The position numbers and the translations under genes are program-made. DNA of 64,000 nt from positions 1 to 64,000 of the forward strand of contig JAHDIR010000003.1 of NCBI GenBank assembly GCA_020630675.1. Reading direction: 5' to 3'. Below the pieces are notes generated by a model, which saw only the letters and a program-made list of their open reading frames with translations, was not told the DNA's origin and ran no database searches. How positions within the stretch are numbered: the stretch's first letter is position 1; each line of letters opens with the position of its first letter. This document shows positions 47,809 to 58,028 of the stretch, piece by piece. This stretch comes from Bdellovibrionales bacterium (GTDB lineage: Bacteria > Bdellovibrionota > Bdellovibrionia > Bdellovibrionales > UBA1609).

Positions 47809-48701
47809 AAACCTAGAATACCTGGGTGCTGACCTTGTCGAAAATTTTGGCTGTGTTCAACTTGAAAAACCATATCTTCTTTTGACCTCACCATGGGAGC
47901 CCCAGAATCAATTAAATCTAACCCTCCCATACAAGAGGTATGAGGAGGCTGTGGTAAAGCAATAATTGTTCGACCATATTTTGCTGCCAAGTTGGAGGTC
48001 ATCATCGTGCCACTTCTTCGTCTTGCTTCAACAACAAATACAATGTCTGACAATAAAACTAAGATTCGATTGCGGTAAAAAAAGTTCGATTTAAATAAAG
48101 GATAATTGGGAGGAAAGGGAGTTAAAACACAGCCACCTTCTTCTTCAATTTGATGTAACATAGGCTCGAGATTATGCGGGTAACACTGGTTTATGCCGCT
48201 AGGTAAAAAACAAGTGGTGGTGACACCTGATAGTAACGACATCTGATGAGCCTTTTGATCTATGCCATAAGCCCCTCCACTCATAATATTTATATCTTTT
48301 CCATTTTTTTTCATAAATTTTAAGCTTTGAAGAAAGGGCCCCTCTAACCAATCCAATGAGTTACGATTCGGCTTGCGACTACCAACAACACTTAAGTTGA
48401 TGGCTTGAAAATTCAAACGTCCTCTTAACATTATAGGGCAAGGGTGTTTAATATTTTGTGTAAGAGCTAAAGGAAAGCTTGGGTCCAAACAACAAAGTAA
48501 ATTCACTCCCCTTTTTAAAGAGGATTCAATATCGTCACACAGTCGATAAAGATCTGTTAAACTCTCAGGTTTTAGAAATAGCTTTTTTAATTTTTTGTCA
48601 GAAAAACGAATGTTATCAAACTTTAAATGTCTTAGCTCAGAAAGAGTAAACCGAGGCTCAATCCAGTTTAAAATAGAAATGTATTGCAATAAAGTATCCA
48701 T
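47805..48701 (-). CDS. dprA: DNA processing protein DprA
   Basis: 'VVGSRKPNRNSLDW', 'IMSGGAYGIDQKAHQMSL', 'FFYRNRILVLLSDIVFVVEARRRSGTMMTSNLAAKYGR'. Confidence 0.9.
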   Translation of the reverse strand: MDTLLQYISILNWIEPRFTLSELRHLKFDNIRFSDKKLKKLFLKPESLTDLYRLCDDIESSLKRGVNLLCCLDPSFPLALTQNIKHPCPIMLRGRLNFQAINLSVVGSRKPNRNSLDWLEGPFLQSLKFMKKNGKDINIMSGGAYGIDQKAHQMSLLSGVTTTCFLPSGINQCYPHNLEPMLHQIEEEGGCVLTPFPPNYPLFKSNFFYRNRILVLLSDIVFVVEARRRSGTMMTSNLAAKYGRTIIALPQPPHTSCMGGLDLIDSGAPMVRSKEDMVFQVEHSQNFRQGQHPGILGF

Positions 48702-48785
48702 GCCAAAAGACTGTGCAATAGGCTCGCCTTTAATTTAGACACCGGTAAGGCCCTTCAGACTTGAAGGTGTTCAAAGCTCGGAAGT

Positions 48786-50888
48786 TTAGAACTGCTCCGA
48801 ATCTATATCACCTTCTGAAAAGTCGTTTTCATCGTCAAAGTCAATGTCTTCATCTAGTTCTGCAGAAGACTTATCGTCAAAATTAAAGTCATCATCAGAT
48901 GACCCCACTTCATCGGTCCAATTCCCATTTTCATCAGATGAAATGGGGTCCTCAGCTTTGAGTTGGTCGCTGAAGCTATCAAAATCACCAAACTCAGACT
49001 CACTGCTTTGATCATCACCATTTTTTTGATTTGATACTGAACCTAGTCCTAATTGGGGCTCACCTAAATAATCTCCTACCATGACGACTCCAACAGAATC
49101 CGTAATAAGTAAAGTGGCCACATGCTCAGAAACGTCAACGATTTTACCAGTTCCCACTTTAGAGATTTTACTTAAGAGTTTTGTTTGAGCTCTTCGTAAT
49201 TTTCTATTGGCAATAATAGCCACAGAATCCCCTTCCACAAAACCATCAACACTTCCTTTATTAATAAAGGCAAACATTCCTTGCCCCAGCACTCTTGCTT
49301 TTTTTGTACCAGAGCCTCCTGTAATTTGAGCCGAAGTAAAATTAAAATCTTGAGTCGACTGAGAAGTCACTTTCTGTAAATCTTGATTTAATAAAAGTCC
49401 GCCCTTTTGTAAGGGGTCAAAAGCTGACTCTACATAGGCTCTATAAAGTCTGACACCATCTTTTCTCTGAGCGTACTTTTTGTCAGAGATTTCAGAGCGC
49501 AACTGAACAACACCTTGAACTTTATAAACATGACCAAAAGGGCCCTTTACAGCAACTCCCTCTAATTTAGGCTTTTGCACCCCCTCATCACTTACGACTA
49601 AGAATGTTCCTTCAGAAGAAGACGACTTTAACTCGACATAAACATATTGTCCGGTGGTCGCAAGTTTTTCCCCAGCCTCGGCTTCAATGATTTTTCCAAC
49701 TCCAAGCATTTTCTTATCTCTAACAAAAGACGAAACCGTCACTTCTAAAGGACGAAGGCTTTCTCCGTTTCTTGCTTCAGAATCAAACGACCCATTTTTT
49801 CCATCCCCATAATATCCCCATGCAGGTAAACTTCCAGGTAAGCTCTTAATCACCGGCTGAATATTTAAGCGCGTGGGTGGTATTTTGACTGGCTCGTTAC
49901 TGGCCACTAAATTTTCATTTATACCATCCACATCAGAAGACGATTTTCCATCTTGAGCGAGAAGAGTTCCCGAGGCAGAGCTTTGAGAAGAGTCGCTCAC
50001 AGTAAAGGATGGAGGTGAGTTTAAATCTCCCAAATTAAATAGTATGGAGTAACCTTCACTGATTCTATGAGGGTTGGTAATTTTACTATTCACAGACCAA
50101 ATTTTGGGCCAATAATGACCGTCGCCAAAAAAAGTGGTGCTTATATCCCAAAGGGTGTCGGCTTTTTGCACTTCATAAACTTCACTTTTACGATCACCGG
50201 TTAAACTTCTCCACTCACTTTCTGCTACAGGGTATTTATAAAAATCTTCATAAATTTTAAACAAACGGTTTTCATAATCTCTATCGTAGTTATCTGAACT
50301 CACTACATCCAAAGCAACTGTACCTGGCGGTACGTAAGGCTCAACACTTTCTACCACCTCAGATGGAGTCTCTGGTTCAGGTTCAATAACAGCATCCAAG
50401 TCGCTTTCACCTTCACTAACAACCTGATCACTCTCTTCGTCAAAGGCATCAAAGTTATCATCGTCTGATGAATCGCCGGCGACATCTTCATTAAACTCAG
50501 CCTCAAAGTCACCTTCACCATCAAAGTCATCTTCACTGGCGACATTTTCTTCAAAACCATTTTCTTCTGATGTGTTGGTCACATTATCTTCATCAGAAAA
50601 ACTACCAAAATCATCGTCGTCGCCCTCGCCCTCTTCGGCACTGGCAAAATCTTCAGAACTTTCCTCATCGTCCTGAGCACTTTCAAAGTCTTCATCAGCA
50701 CTTTCAAAATCTCCGGCGTCTTCCTCAAAGTCCTCATCACCTTCAAAGTCTTCAACCTCATACTCTTGTGCCCAAGATTGGTTCAAGGCAAAGCCACTTT
50801 TTATATTTTTGATTTGAATAGAGTTAAGAGAAAATATGAATATTAAAAAGACGAAACATCTTGTTGCTATAATCATGCCGTAGAACAT
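48786..50888 (-). CDS. Exported LysM-domain protein with highly acidic N- and C-terminal regions
   Basis: LysM 'YEVQKADTLWDISTTFFGDGHYWPKIWSVNSKITNPHRISEGYSILF'; long D/E/F/S-rich segments. Confidence 0.82.
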   Translation of the reverse strand: MFYGMIIATRCFVFLIFIFSLNSIQIKNIKSGFALNQSWAQEYEVEDFEGDEDFEEDAGDFESADEDFESAQDDEESSEDFASAEEGEGDDDDFGSFSDEDNVTNTSEENGFEENVASEDDFDGEGDFEAEFNEDVAGDSSDDDNFDAFDEESDQVVSEGESDLDAVIEPEPETPSEVVESVEPYVPPGTVALDVVSSDNYDRDYENRLFKIYEDFYKYPVAESEWRSLTGDRKSEVYEVQKADTLWDISTTFFGDGHYWPKIWSVNSKITNPHRISEGYSILFNLGDLNSPPSFTVSDSSQSSASGTLLAQDGKSSSDVDGINENLVASNEPVKIPPTRLNIQPVIKSLPGSLPAWGYYGDGKNGSFDSEARNGESLRPLEVTVSSFVRDKKMLGVGKIIEAEAGEKLATTGQYVYVELKSSSSEGTFLVVSDEGVQKPKLEGVAVKGPFGHVYKVQGVVQLRSEISDKKYAQRKDGVRLYRAYVESAFDPLQKGGLLLNQDLQKVTSQSTQDFNFTSAQITGGSGTKKARVLGQGMFAFINKGSVDGFVEGDSVAIIANRKLRRAQTKLLSKISKVGTGKIVDVSEHVATLLITDSVGVVMVGDYLGEPQLGLGSVSNQKNGDDQSSESEFGDFDSFSDQLKAEDPISSDENGNWTDEVGSSDDDFNFDDKSSAELDEDIDFDDENDFSEGDIDSEQF

Positions 50889-50942
50889 CCTTGTTCAATT
50901 TTAATCACTTCAATTTTTTAAGTTTCCAATGAAGGAAAGTCT

Positions 50943-51545
50943 TTACTTTACAATTCCTTTGAGCTCTTGAATGGCTTTGTCAGCCACACCAGACTTTGAG
51001 TACTTAGACACTACTTTTTCAAAGGACAGTTTTGCTTGCTTGTGAAGCCCTAACTTTTTGTAAACTAAGCCTTTGGCATAAATAGCATAAGGGGCTTTAT
51101 CTTGGCGGGCATAGCTCTTTTCTACTTTATCAAAGTATTTAATCGATTTAACATAGTCTTTTCCTTTCAGTTTCAAAGAACCCATCATATAGTAAATGTT
51201 GTCGTTAAACTTACTCTTCGGATACTTTTTGATGAAAGACTTTGCGCTTATTCTTAAACTATTTTCATCATTTTTTTTATAAATTTTAAGTAACTCTGTG
51301 TAAGCTTGTTTTTCAGACATTTTAGAAAGGTCTACACGAGCTCTTTGTGCGAGGCTTTTTCTTTTCTTTAAGCCTTGTAAAATTTCATTTTTGGCCTTTA
51401 AACTTTCAACCTGCCGTTCTTTCACTTTTAGCTGTGAACTCAAGGCTCTCATTTTTCTATGAGTTAATTGTTGCTCAGAGTTTCCAGAGTTAGCACACCC
51501 AACAAGAAATAATCCACTTAAAACTAAACTGATCCATTGAAACAA
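50943..51545 (-). CDS. TPR lipoprotein (CpoB/YbgF- or BamD-like)
   Basis: Lipobox 'LFLVGCANS'; coiled coil then repeats 'AISAKSFIKKYPKSKFNDNIYYMMG'-like. Confidence 0.75.
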   Translation of the reverse strand: MFQWISLVLSGLFLVGCANSGNSEQQLTHRKMRALSSQLKVKERQVESLKAKNEILQGLKKRKSLAQRARVDLSKMSEKQAYTELLKIYKKNDENSLRISAKSFIKKYPKSKFNDNIYYMMGSLKLKGKDYVKSIKYFDKVEKSYARQDKAPYAIYAKGLVYKKLGLHKQAKLSFEKVVSKYSKSGVADKAIQELKGIVK

Positions 51546-52035
51546 AGCTATCTCCTTTTTTTTACTCTCTATTAATAGGTTATCTAACTTTTTGAACTTT
51601 GCAAAGTCAGGCTAATAAATTCACCCGCCTTGGAAAATTGTGCACAGCATAATTTCGTGGTGACTAAATTTTACCTGATAATAAATTCAAAATCCCTATA
51701 TAAAAGGCCTTTGGCAGCTAAATAGCTTCTCATACACTGAGTTATCCACAGCCAATGTGGACTACCGTCTAGCCAATACATCCAACTAAAGTCCAGGCTT
51801 GCTTTCCAGCTCATTGATCACTTTTTAATCATTATTAAGCCCTTGTTATTAATAAACTTTGAACTTTTTATAGGAAAAATTCTTCGAATTATTAAATTTT
51901 CTTAAATACAGGCCTCGGCCTATTTTTTGATCTTCATATATTCGTTCTATGCCCCAGTTACGAACATTCCTGGAGTTATCTAGGCTTATGTATCATTAGC
52001 CTTGTGAGCTTCTCTTATGCATTGATAGCTGCCAT

Positions 52036-52917
52036 ATGACTTTCAAAATTTTAATTCTAATTTGTGTAGTTCAACTCGGCTTGAAGAAAAATTTAACAAA
52101 TTATTTTTTAAAACCTTCTCACTCTCTTCATTCTTTGTGTTTAAAAGTGGCCGACAAAAATTTATTCTATAAAACTGAAATAAAAGCTCTAATTTGTGGT
52201 CAAAAAATTTCTCAACCAAAAGTAAAAAACCTACTTTCTCACATTGGCGTTTTACATATGTTTGTTGTTTCGGGCGCTCATATTCAATTTTATCGTAGAG
52301 TCATTGCACTCTTTTTCCCCACACGTTGGCTATTCACTATTCAGTCTTTATTTTTAGCTTTGTACTCGACAGTTTGCCTGTTCTCGGCTCCATTGGTAAG
52401 AGCCAGTGTTGATTATTTATTCGAACACGCCGTTTGCGTTCATAAACTTAACTGGGGCAAAGAACAAAGAATTTTTATCTCTGGTATTTGTTGTTTAATT
52501 GTAAACCCATATTATTTTCAAGGCCTATCTTTAGGGTTAAGCTGGGTGGCTGCTCTTTGCTTGTGCCAAAAAAGTCAAACCACCAAAGTGTTTTTACTAT
52601 TTATAGCTCTTTACCCTTTGTTGCTCTATTTTTATGTCCCTCACCCCTTAAGCGCAGTGAGTGGTTTTTTCTTAGCAAGCATAACCTCATTTGTTTTACT
52701 TCCAATAAATGTTCTTTGTTTTTTAGTTCCCTTTTTCAATCCTGTTCTTAAATTTTTTTATGATGCCTTCTATTTTTTAGCGACACACATCAATGATTCA
52801 CTGCCCAAATATAATACGGAAAGCAATAACCTCCCTGTTATTTTTATTTGGGTTTATGTTTTATTGTTAAATTTAATTCTTATTTTTCACCAAAAGAAGA
52901 AGCCACAATGTCATTAA
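52036..52917 (+). CDS. ComEC/Rec2-type competence membrane domain (stand-alone)
   Basis: 'LLSHIGVLHMFVVSGAHIQFYRRVI', 'SAPLVRASVDYLF', 'GLSLGLSWVAALCLC'. Confidence 0.8.
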   Translation: MTFKILILICVVQLGLKKNLTNYFLKPSHSLHSLCLKVADKNLFYKTEIKALICGQKISQPKVKNLLSHIGVLHMFVVSGAHIQFYRRVIALFFPTRWLFTIQSLFLALYSTVCLFSAPLVRASVDYLFEHAVCVHKLNWGKEQRIFISGICCLIVNPYYFQGLSLGLSWVAALCLCQKSQTTKVFLLFIALYPLLLYFYVPHPLSAVSGFFLASITSFVLLPINVLCFLVPFFNPVLKFFYDAFYFLATHINDSLPKYNTESNNLPVIFIWVYVLLLNLILIFHQKKKPQCH

Positions 52918-53651
52918 AATTTTTGTACACCTTACTCATATTTGAAGGTCTCTTTATTATATCGCCACAAAAAATAAGCCAAGACCCTCATCATAGGCTC
53001 ATTGTCTGGGATGTTGGACAAGGGCAATGGATCACCTATCAAAAGCACAACCTATGCTTTCACTTTGACACCGGAGGAGAATACTTTTTTATAAAAAAAA
53101 TTAGAAACGCCTGCTCTGGACATAAAAATTTTTTTTACTTCACTCATGCCGACCGTGATCATATTAATTTTTTACCTAAGATCATCAAAAAAATTCAACC
53201 ATCGTATTTAGTGAACCCTCCAAAAAAAGCATTAAAGAAGTGGAAGTTACCCAAAAAATATTTACGAATAATTGCGTCTCACCCAGAGGTGGTTAAAACA
53301 CTGTACAACCCAAAATCAAACCCAAGCCTCAGTTCAAATCAAAACAGCAAGGTTTACCTCGTGAATAAAACTATTCTTATTTCAGGAGATAGTGAAAAGA
53401 AAAACGAAAAAATTTGGAGCCAGCACCCTCTTTTAAGTTCTGTGAATTTTTATATATTGGGACACCACGGAAGTAACACAAGCACATCTCAAGAACTTCT
53501 TGATCGATTGCCAAATCTAAAAATAGCCATAGCTTCGGCAAGAAAATCTCGCTATGGGCACCCTCATGGTCTGGTTAAAATTAGGCTTTATAAAAACAAA
53601 ACCCCAGTGCTTTCCACAAACAACTGGGGTCATATCATTTTTGAACTGTAA
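52908..53651 (+). CDS. ComEC C-terminal-type metallo-beta-lactamase protein (stand-alone)
   Basis: 'LIVWDVGQGQWITY', 'FTHADRDHINFL', 'ISGDSEKK', 'LGHHGSNTSTS', 'ARKSRYGHPH'; ATG at 52908 overlaps upstream stop. Confidence 0.85.
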   Translation: MSLKFLYTLLIFEGLFIISPQKISQDPHHRLIVWDVGQGQWITYQKHNLCFHFDTGGEYFFIKKIRNACSGHKNFFYFTHADRDHINFLPKIIKKIQPSYLVNPPKKALKKWKLPKKYLRIIASHPEVVKTLYNPKSNPSLSSNQNSKVYLVNKTILISGDSEKKNEKIWSQHPLLSSVNFYILGHHGSNTSTSQELLDRLPNLKIAIASARKSRYGHPHGLVKIRLYKNKTPVLSTNNWGHIIFEL

Positions 53652-53666
53652 TCAGTTATTTAAAAT

Positions 53667-54773
53667 TTAAACTTGAAAAGGCTTGTACTCCATATCTAGA
53701 TCCCTTGCTACAGGTTCGTAAGCAACATAACCACCATATACATTTAAGCCTTTGTATAAGCTTGGGTATTTTGAAATGGCCTCTTCTATACCCATGGCGG
53801 CAATCATAGAGCCATATTTAAATGTGGCATTTGTTAAAGCGTAAGTAGAAGTTCTCGCCACAACCCCTGGCATATTCGGAACACAATAATGAATAACGCC
53901 ATCAATATCAAAGGTTGGCTCTTTATGGCTTGTTGGTTTACAGGTTTCAATACAACCACCTTGATCAACGGCCACATCCACCACAACACTTCCTTTTGAC
54001 ATACTACGAATCATTTTTTCAGAAACAAGCGTTGGTGCTTTTTGTCCTGTCAAAAGTACGGCCCCTACTAGCAGGTCGGATTGAGCCACTTGCTCTTCAA
54101 TATTTTGTGAGTTTGAGTAAAGGGTTTTAATTTGTCCTGAAAAAATATGATCTAGGTATTCTAATCGCGCTCGGTTAACATCTAAGATGGTGACGTCAGC
54201 ACCTAAACCGACGGCCATTTTTGCGGCATTAACACCAACAATTCCACCGCCTATAACGGCCACTTTAGCTTTATGAACCCCCGTTACTCCGCCCAAAAGT
54301 ATTCCTTTTCCGCCTTTATCTTTTTGCAAATAAAAAGCTCCAACTTGCGTGGCCATTCGACCAGCGACTTCACTCATCGGTGTTAAAAGGGGAAGACTTC
54401 CATCTGGTGCCTGAATGGTTTCATAAGCAATGGCTTTCACTTTTCTTTCACATAAAACTTTCGTTAGCTTTGGCTCAGCAGCAAGGTGTAGATAAGTGTA
54501 AAGAATTTGATTTTCTTTCATTAAATCATATTCATCAGGAAGAGGCTCTTTCACTTTTATAATCATATCTGATTTTGAGTATATGTCTTTGGCTGTTGGT
54601 AACATCTCGGCCCCGGCCTTTATGTAATCCTGATCAGAAATTTGGCAGCCTAAACCTGCTGACTCTTGAACAAAAACTTTATGACCCTCAGCCACAAGCT
54701 GTTTGACACCCGCTTCAGTTAAACCTACACGACTTTCGCTAATTTTAATTTCTTTTGGTACGCCAATAATCAT
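53667..54773 (-). CDS. ald: Alanine dehydrogenase
   Basis: 'MIIGVPKEIKISESRVGLTEAGVKQLV', 'VAVIGGGIVGVNAAKMAVGLGADVTILD', 'PNMPGVVARTSTYALTNAT'. Confidence 0.96.
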   Translation of the reverse strand: MIIGVPKEIKISESRVGLTEAGVKQLVAEGHKVFVQESAGLGCQISDQDYIKAGAEMLPTAKDIYSKSDMIIKVKEPLPDEYDLMKENQILYTYLHLAAEPKLTKVLCERKVKAIAYETIQAPDGSLPLLTPMSEVAGRMATQVGAFYLQKDKGGKGILLGGVTGVHKAKVAVIGGGIVGVNAAKMAVGLGADVTILDVNRARLEYLDHIFSGQIKTLYSNSQNIEEQVAQSDLLVGAVLLTGQKAPTLVSEKMIRSMSKGSVVVDVAVDQGGCIETCKPTSHKEPTFDIDGVIHYCVPNMPGVVARTSTYALTNATFKYGSMIAAMGIEEAISKYPSLYKGLNVYGGYVAYEPVARDLDMEYKPFQV

Positions 54774-55022
54774 TTTGATCTCCTCTCAAGCCCCAACATT
54801 CTTGTAAAAACTTAATTTCTTGAACTTTTATGAAAAGTTCTGAGGATTGTCCAGGCAAATTGTTTGATTTTAACAACAGGTTTTTCTATGTATTTTACAA
54901 ATGTCTGCTTCTGCCCTTGGATTTTCAAATTTCAAAATGTAGCCTAGCTCTAACGCGCATAGTTTTGATCTGAGTGTCAGTCTCTTCTTTTTCGCAACCC
55001 ATTAAAAAGGACTTTAACTTTT

Positions 55023-55892
55023 ATGTTTTTACAAAGAACCCTTCGAAAAAAAGTAGAAGTCAAAGGCGTAGGAATACACACTGGCAAACCAACCACTTTG
55101 ACTTTTTGCCCAGCCCCCGCCTCTTCTGGAATTCACTTTGTACGAACAGACCTACCTGGCCGCCCTCACGTTCGAAGCTTAGCAGAAAATGTAAAGGCCA
55201 CTCAAATGGCCACGACCCTCGGTCATGGCAGTGATTTATATATTTCTACTGTTGAACACTGCCTCTCGGCAGTGACAGCTTACCGAATTGACAACTTACT
55301 AATTGAAGTGGACGGTCCTGAAGTACCAATTGTAGACGGCAGCGCAGACCCTTTTCTTCAGGCCATTCTTCAAGCAGGATTTATCGACCTCGACACTCCC
55401 CGACGCTATGCTTACGTCAATGAACATATTCAACTCGGAGAAGGTGAAAAATATGCTTATATCGCCCCTTATAATGGGCTTCGTATATCTTGTACCATTG
55501 ACTTTCCACACCCAAGCATTGGGTTACAACAGTTTGATGTAGATATAGACGAAATAACTTTTAAAAATGAAATTTCAAAAGCTCGAACTTTTGGCTTTAT
55601 GAAAGATGTAGAAATGCTGCAAAAACAAGGTCTGGCTTTAGGCGGAAGTTTAGACAATGCAATTATTTTAGACGATGAAAAAATCATTAACCCTAATGGG
55701 CTTCGCTTTAAAGATGAGTTTGTTCGACACAAAATTTTAGACGCTCTTGGTGACCTAGCTACAATGGGCTTTCCAGTCATGGGCCACATTGTACTTTACA
55801 AAGCCGGACATGACGTTATGAATAAGTTAGTAAAAAAACTTTTATCGCAACCGGAAAGCTACAAATTAAAAGAGCTCGCTCATGGCGTTTAG
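55023..55892 (+). CDS. lpxC: UDP-3-O-acyl-N-acetylglucosamine deacetylase
   Basis: 'QRTLRKKVEVKGVGIHTGKPTTL', 'STVEHCLSAV', 'VDGPEVPIVDGSA', 'RHKILDALGDL'. Confidence 0.97.
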   Translation: MFLQRTLRKKVEVKGVGIHTGKPTTLTFCPAPASSGIHFVRTDLPGRPHVRSLAENVKATQMATTLGHGSDLYISTVEHCLSAVTAYRIDNLLIEVDGPEVPIVDGSADPFLQAILQAGFIDLDTPRRYAYVNEHIQLGEGEKYAYIAPYNGLRISCTIDFPHPSIGLQQFDVDIDEITFKNEISKARTFGFMKDVEMLQKQGLALGGSLDNAIILDDEKIINPNGLRFKDEFVRHKILDALGDLATMGFPVMGHIVLYKAGHDVMNKLVKKLLSQPESYKLKELAHGV

Positions 55893-55894
55893 CC

Positions 55895-56884
55895 CTACAG
55901 TCCTAAGTGATCTCTAGCACTCTGTGAGATAATTCTGCCTCGAGGTGTTTTTTGCAAAAAACCTTCTTGTAATAAATAAGGTTCGTAAACCTCTTCAATA
56001 GTGCCTGACTCTTCACTTAAACTCGCAGCTAAAGTATCTATCCCTACAGGGCCGCCAGAAAACTTTTCCCCAATGGTCATTAAAATTTTTCGATCCATTT
56101 GATCTAAGCCTAAACGGTCAACCTCTAAAGCATTCAAAGCATAATCTGTGATTTCTAAATCAATAACGCCAGAACCTTTTACTTCGGCATAGTCTCTCAC
56201 ACGACGTAAAAGGCGATTGGCAATTCGAGGAGTTCCACGACTACGACGAGCAATTTCCTCTGCTCCCTCTTCGTTCATTTCAATTTTTAAAAGGTGTGCC
56301 GAACGCATTAAGATTTTCTTTAAGGAGTCTCTATCATAAAAAGAAAGGCGTTCAATGATACCAAAGCGATCACGAAAGGGTGGCTTTAACAAACCGGCAC
56401 GAGTGGTCGCTCCGACTAAGGTGAATGGGGCCAGCTGAAAACGCATAGAGCGAGCGCCAATTCCCTCGCCTGTGATTAAATCGATATAAAAATCTTCCAT
56501 GGCACTGTATAAATACTCTTCGACATCTTTGGTGAGTCTATGTATTTCATCAATAAATAGAACAGACCTTGGCTTTAAACTTGTTAATATCGCCGCCAAG
56601 TCACCTTTTTTATTTAAAGCCGGCCCAGAGGAAGATTTAAAGTCGACCTTTAATTCATGAGCTAAAATATGGGAGAGAGTTGTTTTGCCAAGCCCTGGGG
56701 GGCCACAAAACAAACAGTGGTCTAAAGGCTCTTCTCGCTTAGAAGCGGCTTCAACAAATACATTTAACTTATTTTTTAAATTGCTCTGCCCTGGAAAATC
56801 AGCAAAAACTTTAGGGCGCAAACTTTTTTCAAATTGTGGCTCCTGCCCATCTTGGGTGGGAGATGGCTCAATAATTCGCTCCAT
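55895..56884 (-). CDS. ruvB: Holliday junction helicase RuvB
   Basis: '[19 protein letters not shown]', '[21 protein letters not shown]', 'LFIDEIHRL', '[10 protein letters not shown]'. Confidence 0.98.
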   Translation of the reverse strand: MERIIEPSPTQDGQEPQFEKSLRPKVFADFPGQSNLKNKLNVFVEAASKREEPLDHCLFCGPPGLGKTTLSHILAHELKVDFKSSSGPALNKKGDLAAILTSLKPRSVLFIDEIHRLTKDVEEYLYSAMEDFYIDLITGEGIGARSMRFQLAPFTLVGATTRAGLLKPPFRDRFGIIERLSFYDRDSLKKILMRSAHLLKIEMNEEGAEEIARRSRGTPRIANRLLRRVRDYAEVKGSGVIDLEITDYALNALEVDRLGLDQMDRKILMTIGEKFSGGPVGIDTLAASLSEESGTIEEVYEPYLLQEGFLQKTPRGRIISQSARDHLGL

Positions 56885-56897
56885 GGGGTCTCCTTAT

Positions 56898-57464
56898 TTA
56901 CTGACTTAACTCAGCAAGGGCGGCACGAACCCCCTCTTGCACAGAAACATCTTCTTCTAATTTTTCTACGGCAAATTCAACATCTGCCATTCTAAAACCT
57001 AAGTTCACAAGTGCCGAGATGATATCTTTTTTTGTTGAAAAGTCTTGGCTAGTGCTTTCCTGAAAACTTAACTTTCCTTTGAGGCTAAGAACAATTTGTT
57101 CTGCTGTTTTCTTACCAACTTTAGGAAGTTTCATTAAGCCTTTTGCATCACCTTGATCGATCAGCTGAATAATTTTAGATAAAGGCATAGCTGATAAAAC
57201 ACCTATAGCCAACTTAGGACCAATGCCATTAACTTTAATTAGAGACAAAAACAGTTGTTTTTCTGCCAAAGTGGAAAAACCAAATAAAATTAAACTGTCT
57301 TCACGAACGTGAGTATGAACCCACAAAGAGGCGCTGGCTTTTCCAGCAATATCACCTTTAGAGTTTTCAGAGCACAGTAAGCTGTAACCAACACCACGAA
57401 CATCAATGATAATTTCATTTTGTTCCTCTAAAATGATTGGCTTGCCACGTAAATGTCCTATCAT
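56898..57464 (-). CDS. ruvA: Holliday junction protein RuvA
   Basis: 'MIGHLRGKPI', 'VNGIGPKLAIGVLS', 'LPKVGKKTAEQIVLSLKGKL'. Confidence 0.96.
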   Translation of the reverse strand: MIGHLRGKPIILEEQNEIIIDVRGVGYSLLCSENSKGDIAGKASASLWVHTHVREDSLILFGFSTLAEKQLFLSLIKVNGIGPKLAIGVLSAMPLSKIIQLIDQGDAKGLMKLPKVGKKTAEQIVLSLKGKLSFQESTSQDFSTKKDIISALVNLGFRMADVEFAVEKLEEDVSVQEGVRAALAELSQ

Positions 57465-57476
57465 AAGCCCCTCTCC

Positions 57477-57980
57477 TTATATTCTTAAGCCTGATAAATC
57501 GATGCCCCTTTGTTCACGGTCACTAAAACCATGACATAAGCTCAAAGCTAGAGCATCGGATTCGTCTAATTTGGTAATATTTACTTTTAGTAGCTGATTA
57601 ACAAAGTTTTGCACAGACTCTTTGCTACTACTCCCCGAGCCAGTCACTACTTTTTTAGCATATTTTGCAGCATATTCAAAAACCTGAACACCGTGTCTTG
57701 CTGAAGTACATAGACAGACTCCGCGTATATGACCTAATTTAAAGGCACTATCGACATTCTTACCGTAAAATATTTTTTCTACAGATGTCGCTGAAATGGG
57801 AAATTGACGATATATTCTGTCGAGTTCTTGACTTAAAGTATATAACTTCTGGCTAAAAGATGCTTTTACTGGCAAAGCAAACACTTCACTGTGAATATAA
57901 GTGAAATCACTTCCCTCTTTTTTTATAATTCCCACGCCTGTGTATTTACTGCCGGGATCTATTCCTAAAATTATGCTCAA
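57477..57980 (-). CDS. ruvC: Holliday junction endonuclease RuvC
   Basis: 'MSIILGIDPGSKYTGVGII', 'VEKIFYGKNVDSAFKLGHIRGV', 'DESDALALSLCH'. Confidence 0.96.
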   Translation of the reverse strand: MSIILGIDPGSKYTGVGIIKKEGSDFTYIHSEVFALPVKASFSQKLYTLSQELDRIYRQFPISATSVEKIFYGKNVDSAFKLGHIRGVCLCTSARHGVQVFEYAAKYAKKVVTGSGSSSKESVQNFVNQLLKVNITKLDESDALALSLCHGFSDREQRGIDLSGLRI

Positions 57981-58028
57981 GTTAAACTACCTGTTGAATA
58001 GGGCAAAAAGCCATGAGACTATATTATC

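Noticed and set aside
50570-50812. + strand ORF rich in His/Arg/Gln/Pro antisense to the acidic LysM gene
   Set aside because: Mirror of the GA-rich Asp/Glu codons on the minus strand; composition artefact.
51910-51927. AGGC-ctcg-GCCT followed by T-run as a possible sRNA terminator
   Set aside because: Only a 4-bp stem; too weak without transcript evidence.
51546-52035. Chromosomal replication origin
   Set aside because: Only one perfect DnaA box and no dnaA/dnaN/gyrB or parAB neighbours; evidence insufficient.
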